Assembly (NCBI GenBank): GCA_030704615.1
Contig: CM060732.1
Span: 25,420,001-25,484,000 of the forward strand
Reading direction: 5' to 3'
Length of the DNA stretch: 64,000 nt
Source: Takakia lepidozioides
Taxonomy: Eukaryota > Streptophyta > Takakiopsida > Takakiales > Takakiaceae
Shown: piece after piece, positions 12,654 through 21,990 of the stretch
Position numbering within the stretch: the first letter of the stretch is position 1
Layout of the letters: each line of letters opens with the position of its first letter
Notes under the pieces: generated by a model
The model's input: only the letters and a program-made list of their open reading frames with translations
Database searches by the model: none
Told to the model about the DNA's origin: nothing
Program-made: the position numbers and the translations under genes

Positions 12654-13486
12654 TTAACCCTTAAGTTCCCAAGCCCTTTTTTTGACTTTTTACCAATTTT
12701 GGGTACCCAGCTGCAGTAAATTGCCCCTAGAAACCTACCAAAAATCATCCACAGATTCCAGCCTTATAGCAATGGGCCCAGCTCATTTATGCATGACATA
12801 CCAAAAAATGAGCCAAGTCCACCGTGGAAATTGTGAGATTATAGCGTTGGCCCGGACCTCAAATATCAGGTCCCAAAGAAAAAGTGAGAAAGAAATAGGT
12901 TTGACCAAATCAAAACCTAGCTTTCTCCAATTTTGCTTGCCCCAAGACCCACCATTTCCAAATCAATAGTGGAGTGGCCATGACCCCACTAAATTGCAGG
13001 TCCAACTGATTTTTTCACCTATGGTTGCTATTCATGCAATTACATGGGGGTTGAAATCTCAAAATTGACAACAGAAAATGTGCCTCCAAATGAAGTACTT
13101 TTTTTTCTACAAATTTTTTAAAAGCCAACGGTGGATGTGTGTATGTAATGCTCACACACCACAAGGTGAAGTGTTTTTTCCAAAATTGCTAATTTTCTGC
13201 CAAAAATGCCCTTTGGAGTGCAATCTGTTTTGGGCTTGTTTACCTGCCATGTCAGCGGTCAACAGCCCTTTTCAGGCCCCAAAACGTAAATTAAAGATCT
13301 AAGATATTTTTTGTAAGTCGCAGCTTTTGTTTTTTTTTTAAATTTGTTTTTTGCATCATACTGGAGACAAATCCCTTGTCATTAAAGCTTCGGGAGTGGG
13401 CCCCATCAGATTAGATCTGCAAAAATTAGGTGGAACTGCAAATTCAAAGTGACCCAATTCAGGTCGCTTGGGAACTTAAGGGTTAA
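12654..13486. mobile_element. Non-autonomous TTAA/17-bp TIR transposon (piggyBac-like MITE)
   Basis: The left end is TTAA (12654-12657) followed by CCCTTAAGTTCCCAAGC (12658-12674). The right end is the exact reverse complement (13466-13482) followed by TTAA (13483-13486). The element is 825 bp between the TTAA duplications. TTAA target duplications with ends starting CCC and finishing GGG are the hallmark of piggyBac-type elements. The interior has only short, unconvincing frames and no transposase motif, so it would need a transposase from elsewhere. Perfect 17-bp ends and intact target duplications suggest a fairly young insertion compared with its surroundings. Confidence 0.8.
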
Positions 13487-13770
13487 AAGCGCTTTTTGCT
13501 CTTGTGAGCATGCTCATGCAATATCCCACCTCTGCGATCCATACTCACATATTTTTTTCTCTCTATAATAACATAAAAGTTCGTAGCGTATAATTTCTTC
13601 ATCTTTCAAAAATACACCTCACAACCATATGATCCCTTAGAAGCTGTAACACCAAGGTCCATTAGTTCATCACTGATAGTGTAAATTGGAAAATAAAAAT
13701 TGGTTTTTTTAGTTTAAAAAAACTAGTGTGGCATGTGCCGTTGATCACATATTGCGCTGTCAATTTATAC

Positions 13771-13846
13771 TCCAAAAATTTGCTATTTTTCACGAGTTTC
13801 CAATGACAAAAAATACTTCAAATTTAATATCTCCCACACCGTAGGA
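13771..13846 (+). repeat. Dispersed repeat family R1, truncated copy 3
   Basis: Matches only the first third of family R1: CCAAAAATTTGCTATTTTTC, then CCAATGACAAAA, TACTTCAAATT and ATCTCCCACACCGTAGG. The rest is missing. Confidence 0.65.
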
Positions 13847-15013
13847 ATCAAAGAAATCTAATTCATAGAAATCTAATCCCGACAATAGCTGGAAGGCGAA
13901 ATGACTTTTAGTTAAAGTGGGCTATGGCAAGAGTCTTATGATCCTTAAAATGCCCTAATTTGGAAAAGACTAAGAATGTTTAGAATGTGCATGTAGAAGT
14001 CTTGTATATGATATCCTTAAACAAGCAATTTAACCTTAATAGTTCTATGCAAAACGAGTAGCGCCATTTTTCATCCATGGGATAACTTGGATGAAGCTGG
14101 ATGAAATTGCCCATTGAGAACTACACTCTCAAAATTACAACACATTTTTTGTAAATATATATATTGTATGGTTTAGGATCTTTTGAAGGTGCGGGGACAT
14201 CTAATTTTTATGTCCCATGGGGTGTCTAGCATAGTTGACTTGCCCACGTGGTTGATGGGGTGTGCTTGGCAGGGTGTCTATTGGGTCGTTGGCTGCTTGC
14301 TACATGTTTGTTCATGCGGACAGCCCTAGCCACCTAGCGTTGTATACATGGTGGCGGTTGAGTGGCATAGTGCGTGCTCACAATGAGCCTCCATGATCTC
14401 CTTCTTGCCCCCCCCCCCCCCCCATGGCTACATTTTGAATCGTGTTGTTTGTGTCTGGGGGCTTTTGCAAGTGGTCTAGCAATGGTGTTGGACCGTGTGA
14501 TAGCTATGCTGTGGCATTTCCTTTTCTGCACACTTCAGTGCTCCTAAACCTTAGTCTGTTTGCGCAGGCGAATTGTCGGCCTATTGGTAGGCTAGACCGC
14601 GAATTGGCTGCTTATAATGGCTTAGAGCTCTCCCGTCTACCATGTTTTTTAGGTTGTTGTAACTTATAACAACATTTTGTCATTTTTTGCTTTAGTGCGT
14701 ATTCATATGTGTTTAGTGCCCTGATAGGTTTGTCGACACATTCTTAGACACACCTTTATGGCATGGAAAGGCGTCTTCAAGTGTTAGTTTATTTGGGGAT
14801 TATTTGGGGAGTTTTTGGGGGTTTGTGGGCTATTACTAAAGGGCGCATGCAGTAATGGCTTCCAATTGCAAGAAGGTTGAAGTATACCACCACCTGTTGC
14901 CATAATAATATTAATACAATGGGCTTTAGACCAATATTGGGCGGTTCTCTAGTTTGGGGTGAAAGAACCGCCAGTTCCGGACTCGGGTATATAACCCTCT
15001 TAACCTGGGGTAT
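13847..15013. other. Gene-free stretch with a C homopolymer
   Basis: There is a run of 16 C at about 14408-14423 and an alternating AT run near 14155-14165. No coding signature was seen. Confidence 0.5.
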
Positions 15014-15345
15014 GAGACTCATCACAGTCCAATGGGGCCGTGGTGGGTGGGCCAAGACTCACCGCGACTCATCACCGGCATGACTCCCACCACAAGATCT
15101 TCGCCCCATGGTGAGTCATATGCCACCCCCACTAAGACCCACTAAGCTACCACCACTCCTCGTGGACCCACCCCCACCGCAACCCGGTGTGCGGGGCTCC
15201 ACCTAGTGAGTGCCTCCGCCTCCTTGAGTGCCTTGGGCACACAAGGGTGCTTCAGCCCCCGTACCTATTGTTGCCACTGCCCCCACCACAGGGGCAGCCC
15301 CTCTTGTGTCCCGACCCCCCGCCCTCAAGGCAAAGGGCCGCGACA
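15014..15345 (-). mobile_element. Truncated 3' LTR of Ty3/gypsy element
   Basis: 15082-15345 matches the right LTR (from about 19713 to 19975) closely: same CCCACCACAAG, CACTAAGACCCACTAAGC and GTGTGCGGGGCTCCACC blocks, and the same GGGCCGCGACA terminus. The next segment outward (about 15014-15076) matches the right LTR only in inverted orientation (19640-19702). Beyond that the LTR homology is lost, so most of this LTR is missing. The G-rich stretch just inside 15345 (minus strand GGTAGGGGTG) is the likely polypurine tract. Confidence 0.75.
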
Positions 15346-16210
15346 CACACCCCTACCAACAGGGAGTCGATGTCCTCATCGACTTGTCGATTTGTAGAAA
15401 CTAACATCCAAATTGTGGCGTCCCACATCAAGGAGTTTGTTTCCGTACCATGGCGTCCCATCGCAAAGAACCAAACCCCCGATTGACTCTACTCTCCACT
15501 AGCTAGTTCGACTGACTTCCTCCAAGTCCCGGCCAAGGGTGGAGCCTCTCAAGCTCCACCCAGTGCACTCTTCTTGGCCCACTTCAAGGCCAAGGAACAA
15601 TCCTCCTCGAGGATTGAATCGCCTTACTGCAACAACATTGCTTGCGACCGCTCATGATGCCGCTTTTGGTATCACCTTGAGCAAGGATTCATCTTGAACC
15701 CCTTTTTGACTAGGAAGATAACCTTGAACCAACCGCGCGCCCCAATCACTACAATTGGGTCCGCCTTGGAATTCTAGCCTGAGGTATGGGAACACGCCGA
15801 AGCCGCACTACGACTTCGTCCCGAGGTTACACGATTATAGTACGTGAACGGAAGCACGTAGCTTCCGCGTTAATCCGCACTACAAGGCAACCCCCTCGGT
15901 AGCGCAGTTGTAGTACACGCACATGCTAGGTGCGCACTAACACGTGAACTCCCAAAGAAGGCGCAAGTTTCCTTGCCCCTTGGATGGGAGTCACCCGATT
16001 TCGGCACTGCGCAAACACACGATTAATCCAATTTACCTCTCCCACTTTTGTACGCTAGCATGCATTCTATACACTAGCCAACCATACCATGCATCCCCAT
16101 TCCAAACAAAATAGAAAGCACGACATTTGGAAACCATTTAATTTATAAACAAAATTTGTGCAACCCAAGTTTTTGCAATCGGGATCCTGAGCTAGCTAAG
16201 CCGGACTAAG

Positions 16211-18384
16211 CATGCATTTCCTCCCCCACGATCCAAGGTTGATGCTTATACCGGAGCAGTCCATTGTGCAAGTGGAACTGCGATTTAACCCCCAACCTCA
16301 AGTCCCGCATCACGGCCTTCGCCATCTCATCCTTTCAGTAAGCCTTCCGGATCTTGCTTTGGAGCGCCGTCTCGCCCCAATACACCAACATGAGCTACTG
16401 CTTTCTACTTAAAGCATTGGCCACCACATTGTCCCGTCTTGGTTTGTACTGGATATCCACGTCGAACACTGCCAAAGTGTCTTGCCACCTAAGTTGTTTT
16501 GGGAACAACTTAGGCTGTGTGGCAAAATACTTCACCATGACATTGTCCGTGAACACCTTCACCGGGTTGGAATCAACATAGTGGCGCCAAAGCTCAAGGC
16601 AATGCACCACCGCCTTCATTTCTTTCTCGTGCGTAGGCCACCGTCACTCCACTTCATTCAGTTTCTTACTTTTGTAAGCCATTGGACGTCCATCCTGCAT
16701 GAGCACACCCCCAATTGCGAAGTCCGACGCATCTGTATGAATCTCAAATGAACAGTCAAACTCCGGGATTTTCAGGACTGGAGATTCCGCCATCCGCTAC
16801 TTCAACTCGGCAAAAGCTTGGCCATAAAAGGTGTTCCATACCCATACCTTGGACTTACACAGAAGGTCTGACAACGGCCCTGCGATCTTGGCGAAATTTC
16901 TCACATACTTTCGGTAATAGGAGGTGAGTCCTAGGAAGGATCACATTCCCGGGACCGAAGTCGGAGGCTCCCAGTCCAAGATCGCCCTCACCTTTCTGTC
17001 ATCCATTTTGATCTCATCCTGTGTAATCACATGCCCTAGGAACTCTACTTTTGTGACCCCGAATTTGCACTTTGAAGCTTTGGCATACAGCTTCCCTTCC
17101 CGCAATTTCTGGAACACCCTTTTGAGGTGCTCCGGTGCTCTTCCTTTGTTTTCGAGTACACCAAGATGTCGTCGATGTACACGATCACAAAGTCATCCAA
17201 CCACTGCTGAAAAAGGCTGTTCATTAGCGTGCTAAAGGTCGCGGGTGCGTTGGTGAGCCCTAAAGGCATCACCAAGAACTCATATGAACCATACCTTGTC
17301 CTGCACGCAGTCTTCTTCTCATCTCCTTCTGCCACTCGGATTTGATGGTAACTTGATCGCAAATCGATCCAGCTGAAAATACTTTGCTCCTGCCAACCGA
17401 TCGAAGAGGTCGTCGATCATTGGTAAAGGGTACCGGTTTCTGATAGTCATCTTATTCAAAGTCCTGTAATCGACACACATTCGCAGCGTCCCATCCTTCT
17501 TGTCTGCAAATAGCACAGGGGCTCCGTAAGGTGACTTACTCGGCTGGATGTACCTCTTTGACATTAGATCCTTGAGCTGGGCCTTCAGCTCAACCAACTC
17601 TCTGTGGCTCAACCGGTAGGACCGATCCCGACACCATATCCACACGGTAGCATGACTATTCTCTTGCGGCCATCTATGACCGCTCCGGATTTGCTCAAAA
17701 AGGTCATCCCCAAAATGGGATCCACTCCATCGATCTCGCAAATGGTGAAGTTCTCACGTCCCTCCCAACCCCCGAGCTGAAGAGGAACATCGAATGTTAA
17801 CCTCGTCGCCAGTTGTGGTTCTCCTTTAGCAGAACGCACTTCAATAGAGGCCCCCACATCACTTGTCGGGAACCCCAGCTTTCGTGCCGTTGTTGGTGTC
17901 ATGAAGGAGTGCGACGCTCATGTGTCCACCAACAACGACACGTTAGTTCCGGAAATTATCCCACTCACGAACATTAACTGACTCCCTTTACGCAAGAGGC
18001 CAGTCTCCTGATACAACTCACAAGAGTAGTTGCCTACCTTGCAAGTCTTGGCAACCGTCGCTTCCACCAAGCTGCTGATGGAATCTTTGGACAGCTCCGT
18101 GGTCACCCGAATCATGTTCAATTGTCGGGGTTTTGTGTACTTCTTGGCCATGTGCCCGAGCTCCCTACAATTAAAGCATACTCCATCGAAGGTCGCCTTC
18201 TGTCCGCCATAAGCCGTTGCACCTGATTTTCCTTTCGGAGCACCAAGTGCCGCCTTGACGTATGAAGGCCCTCCCTTCGATTTCCATGTGCCATTGTCGC
18301 CGCGTGGCCTATCCCACTTCTTTTCCGGTCGGAAGGAGTCACCCTCCTGCCGGGTCTTCTTGTGGTTCAGCTCCGTACGGTCTT
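16211..18384 (-). pseudogene. Ty3/gypsy pol remnant: zinc knuckle, protease, RT, RNase H
   Basis: In order on the minus strand: a zinc knuckle CFNCRELGHMAKKY near 18160-18120, whose last Cys is replaced by Tyr; an aspartic protease whose active-site LVDT is followed by TGA where Gly is expected (about 17920), then ASHSFMTP in the same frame; reverse transcriptase with [15 protein letters not shown], a frameshift near 17350, and YIDD in [13 protein letters not shown]; RNase H/connection with TDN and NVVANALSRK near 16400; and a post-RNase H segment (HLHNGLLRYK near 16245). The protease-RT spacer looks shortened. The integrase zinc finger and DDE core are absent: the remaining roughly 0.9 kb to the LTR shows no such motif. 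The element is dead and internally deleted. Confidence 0.85.
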
Positions 18385-19198
18385 ATCTTTCGCCCCTAGG
18401 GACATCCGAGAAACATTCAGCCATTTCAATTGCCTCGTTCAAAGTCTTAGGTGGCTTCTCCTCCAACTTCCACCTGGCCCATGGGGCCAGTCCCGCCACA
18501 AAGTTGAAGACCATTTCTGGTTCTGCCATATCCGCGACTTCGAGCAACAGCACATTGAAAGCCTGAACATATCCCCGAATGTCATCCGTTTGCTTCAAAT
18601 TCCTCATCTTATCCCGGGAGAGCCAGGACACGTTGAGGGGCACAAACTGTCTTTTAATAAGTTCCTTGAACCCCCTCCAACTCAAGGTTTCTGGGTTTAG
18701 ACCTTGGTCATGAAGGCATTTCTGCCACCATTGTTGAGCATAGCCCCTCAAATAGGTGGGAGTCACTTCCACCCGATCCTCGTTACTCAACTTGGCCGCC
18801 TGGAAGTACTGCTCTAGCTCCAAGAGCCAGGTGTTGAGTGCTTTCCGATTTCAGATGCCCTCAAAGGTGTCGGCTTCCTTAGGTTTCACCTTAAACTTTG
18901 CCTTAGTGGAAGTGGCATTAGCCGCCCTCAACATGTCTTTCAACGACCCGCCAAACTGCGCCAACAACCCTTCCCAAAAGGCTCCTGGCATGGGAGACAT
19001 CTGTTGGTTTGGCGGAGCCTCCGGGAAGTCCTCGGGCTTCGACTCCCAAAATTCCTCCCGTTCTTGAGCGGCCTCACCTTCAGAAGCATGAATCGCCTCT
19101 TCCAATTGCCGCTTCAGTGACACGTCGCCCCCGCCGGGCTCACCAGGATCATCATCTTTCGAGCCGTTCCGCTTTCGCTTTGTCTTGCCCGACCCCAT
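18385..19198 (-). pseudogene. Ty3/gypsy gag remnant
   Basis: The start MGSGKTKRKRN at 19198 is the first ATG after the primer-binding site. The N-terminal part is charged. After an in-frame TGA at about 18851, the same frame gives the capsid-like retrotransposon gag domain (LELEQYFQAAKL, GYAQQWWQK, FKELIKRQFVPL, FNFVAGLAPWARWKLE). The frame ends with TAA at about 18385 and then stays open into the zinc knuckle, so gag and pol were probably one frame. The TGA lies where related proteins have Arg, consistent with CGA to TGA. Confidence 0.8.
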
Positions 19199-19241
19199 GA
19201 TGAGGCCGATCTCAAGGACGATCGCGTACTGAACTCTAAGA

Positions 19242-19251
19242 TCTGATACCA
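19242..19251 (-). other. Primer-binding site, initiator Met-tRNA
   Basis: The minus strand reads TGGTATCAGA two bases inside the 5' LTR edge. It matches the tRNA-iMet complement used by most plant Ty3/gypsy and Ty1/copia elements and fixes the orientation of the element as minus. Confidence 0.85.
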
Positions 19252-19253
19252 AG

Positions 19254-19975
19254 TGTCGCGCACCTCACTTCGATAAGCTCCCCTTCAAGTCATAGTTACT
19301 TGCTTTGATGCACGCGCCTAACTCCCAACTTGGCCGTCGGGCCAACTCGGAGCTTCGGCTGCTCACCGGGACATAACGGTCCCCCTTTGCTCCTCCACCA
19401 GACCCTCGCTCACTTTGGGCCTAGTGGAAATTCCCTTTGGTTGTTGGCAGTTCGGAATAGCTCCCCACACCTTGGTCGCTTTCCGGCTCGTACGCTTACT
19501 CACTAGTTTTTGGTCACTAACAGGCTTGTACCGTTCTCGGGGTTATCACTCCCTATATATACTTCTGTGACAGTCCGCGGGGGTTTCCCAAACAACCCAG
19601 TCATTTTATGGCGAACCACCACAAAAACCCTCGATTCCTGGTGATGAGTCACGGTGAGTCTTGGCCCACCCACCACGGCCCCATTGGACCGTGATGAGTC
19701 CCAAGACTCCCCACGACTCCCACCACAAGGTCTTCGGCCCATGGTGAGTCCTATGCCACCCCCACTAAGACCCACTAAGCTACCACCACACCTCATGGAC
19801 CCACCCCCACCGCAACCCGGTGTGCGGGGCTCCACCTAGTGAGTGCCTCCGCCACATTGAGTGCCTTGGGCACTCAAGGGTACTTCAGCCCCCGTACCTA
19901 TTGTTGCCACTACCCCCACCACAGGGGCAGCCCAACTTGTGTCCCGACCCCCCCTCAAGGCAAAGGGCCGCGACA
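19254..19975 (-). mobile_element. 5' LTR of Ty3/gypsy element (722 bp)
   Basis: On the minus strand it starts TGTCGCGG and ends CGCGACA, a short inverted repeat with the canonical TG...CA ends. A TATATATAGGG promoter-like motif lies near 19550-19560 on the minus strand. It is flanked internally by the primer-binding site. A target-site duplication cannot be checked because the opposite LTR is truncated. Confidence 0.85.
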
Positions 19976-20028
19976 CTAGGCTATGTGGTTGTGCCTAACA
20001 ATTCTTTCACAACTCTACGGTTTTTGTA

Positions 20029-20735
20029 TGTCGTCGCGGCCGTTTACCTTGAGGATAGGGACTCAGGACAGAAAATGGGTTGTCCATTTGTTGGGGTTAG
20101 CGGCAACAATGGGAGTGGGGGCCTAAGGCACTCAAGAGGGCGGAGGCACTCACTAATTGGAGCCTCGCAGCCGGGTTGCAGTCGGGACTCCGAGTGGGGT
20201 AGTCATAGTATAGAGAGTCGTCGTGGGGATGGCATATGACTCACCCCGGGGCTAAGGCCTTGTGGTGGGAATCGTGGAGAGTTTTGGGGCTCACTACAGA
20301 CCAATGTCGTGTTTTGGGGCTGTGGTGGGTGGGGTAAGGCTCACCGCAACTCATCACATGGAGTCGAGGTACACGGTGATGGCTCACCAAAAAAGACGGG
20401 GGCTATTTGTGAAACCCTCACCGACACCTACAGAGATATATATAGGGACTAGTAACCCCAAGAACAGTGCAAGCCCATTAAGCAACCAGAAGCTAGTAAA
20501 GCAAGCGAGCGAGTTGGAAAGCGACTAAATGTGAGGAGTTAGTCCAAACTGCCTTCAACCAATAGGGATTTCCACCTCACCCGAGTGGTTGGGGGTCATG
20601 AGAGGGGGGACCATTAGGTCCAAGTGAACAACCAAGCTCTCTGTGGGCCAAGCGGCCAGTTTGGGAATTAGGCGCACGCATCAAAACGAGGAACTATGAC
20701 TTAAAAAGAAGTTTACTAAAGTTAGGTGCACAACA
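20029..20735 (+). mobile_element. Diverged solo LTR of the same gypsy family, inverted
   Basis: On the plus strand it begins TGTCGTCGCGGCC, and the LTR blocks follow in order: GGCGGAGGCACTCACTA, CCTTGTGGTGGGA, ATATATATAGGGA, AAGCCCATTAAG and a GCATCAAAACGAGGAACTATG block. It ends GTGCACAACA. It is about 707 bp, so nearly full length, but clearly more diverged than the neighbouring LTR. No internal region adjoins it, so it is a solo LTR. No clean target duplication was seen. Confidence 0.75.
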
Positions 20736-21214
20736 TATGACATGGCATTGCTTGACACTTGAGCAACTGCCACAATGAGATTAAATTGTAAGGGTTTGCC
20801 CCTACCTTGACATGCTTGAAAGAAAGCAATAAAACAACAAAAAAAAAACTCTTGGTTCAAAATGCACAGCTCTTGACAGATTGTTGCAGTTTTGTGGTAG
20901 GAACACAAATGACGTGTTCCACGATTCCATATGCAGCTTGACCAATATTGGAGCCAAATTCAAGTATGATCATGAGACGATTTGTAGGGAATGTCAGAAT
21001 GCAAATTTTCTTTCGTGCTTGTGCATGTGCAATACCAAAAAAATGCTTATTTGTTGCATACAACACACATGAAAAGACATATGGCAATGTACGGCATAAT
21101 GTGCCAAAAAGTGGACCGCAAGCGAAAAACTCTAAGTTGAGTGACTGATTAGACAAAAAAACGCGAAAAACGAATCAAAATTGTTGATGAAGGGTCGATA
21201 CGGGCGTCTGTTGA
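20736..21214. other. Unassigned spacer between LTR and minisatellite
   Basis: Overlapping short frames on both strands show no recognisable motif. Confidence 0.4.
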
Positions 21215-21990
21215 TGGATATTCGGCGCCGTTTTTCCATCCTACAAATGATCTCTTTCGGCCACTCCCCCCGAGACGACTCCATCCATGCGGCCTTGGAT
21301 GGAAATACGGCGCCGTTTTTCCATCCGAGGGATATTCTCTGTCGGCTAGATGTCGGTCTCTCCCCCCGAGACGACTTCATCCGACGGGCCTCGTCTGGAA
21401 ATTCGGCGCCGTTTTTCCATCCGTGGGATGTTCTCTGTCGGCCAAGTGTTGGTCTCTCCCCCCGAGACGACTTCATCCGACGGGCCTCGAATGGAAATTC
21501 GGCGCCGTTTTTCCATCCGAGGGATATTCTCTGTCGGCCAGATGTCCGCCTCTCCCCCCGAGACGACTTCATCCGAACGACCTCGGATGGAAATTCGGCG
21601 CCGTTTTTCCATCCGGGGGATATTCTCTGTCGGCCAGGTGACGGTCTCTCCCCCCGAGACGACTTCATCCGACGGGCCTCGAATGGAAATTCGGCGCCGT
21701 TTTTCCATCTGGGGGATGTTCTCTGTCGGGCAGGTGTCGTCCTCTCCCCACGAGACGACTTCATCCGAACGGCCTCGGATGGAAATTCGGCGCCGTTTTT
21801 CCATCCGATGGCTATTCTCTGTCGGCCAGGTGTCGGCCTCTCCCCCCGAGACGACTTCATCCGACGAGCCTCGTATGGAAATTCGGCGCCGTTTTTCCAT
21901 CCGGGGGATATTCTCTGTCGACCTCTCCCCCCGAGACAACTTCATCCGAACGGCCTCGGACGGAAATTCGGCGCCGTTTATCCATCCGAG
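21215..21990. repeat. 96-bp palindromic minisatellite, nine units
   Basis: The anchor CGCCG within TTCGGCGCCG recurs at 21226, 21311, 21407, 21503, 21599, 21695, 21791, 21887 and 21972, giving spacings of 85, 96 (six times) and 85 bp. Each unit contains a near-perfect palindrome: arms CGGATGGAAA and TTTCCATCCG around a CGGCGCCG centre. Because 96 is divisible by three, several frames stay open for 200 or more codons on both strands; these are by-products of the repeat. The two outer units both lack the same roughly 11 bp. Confidence 0.92.
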
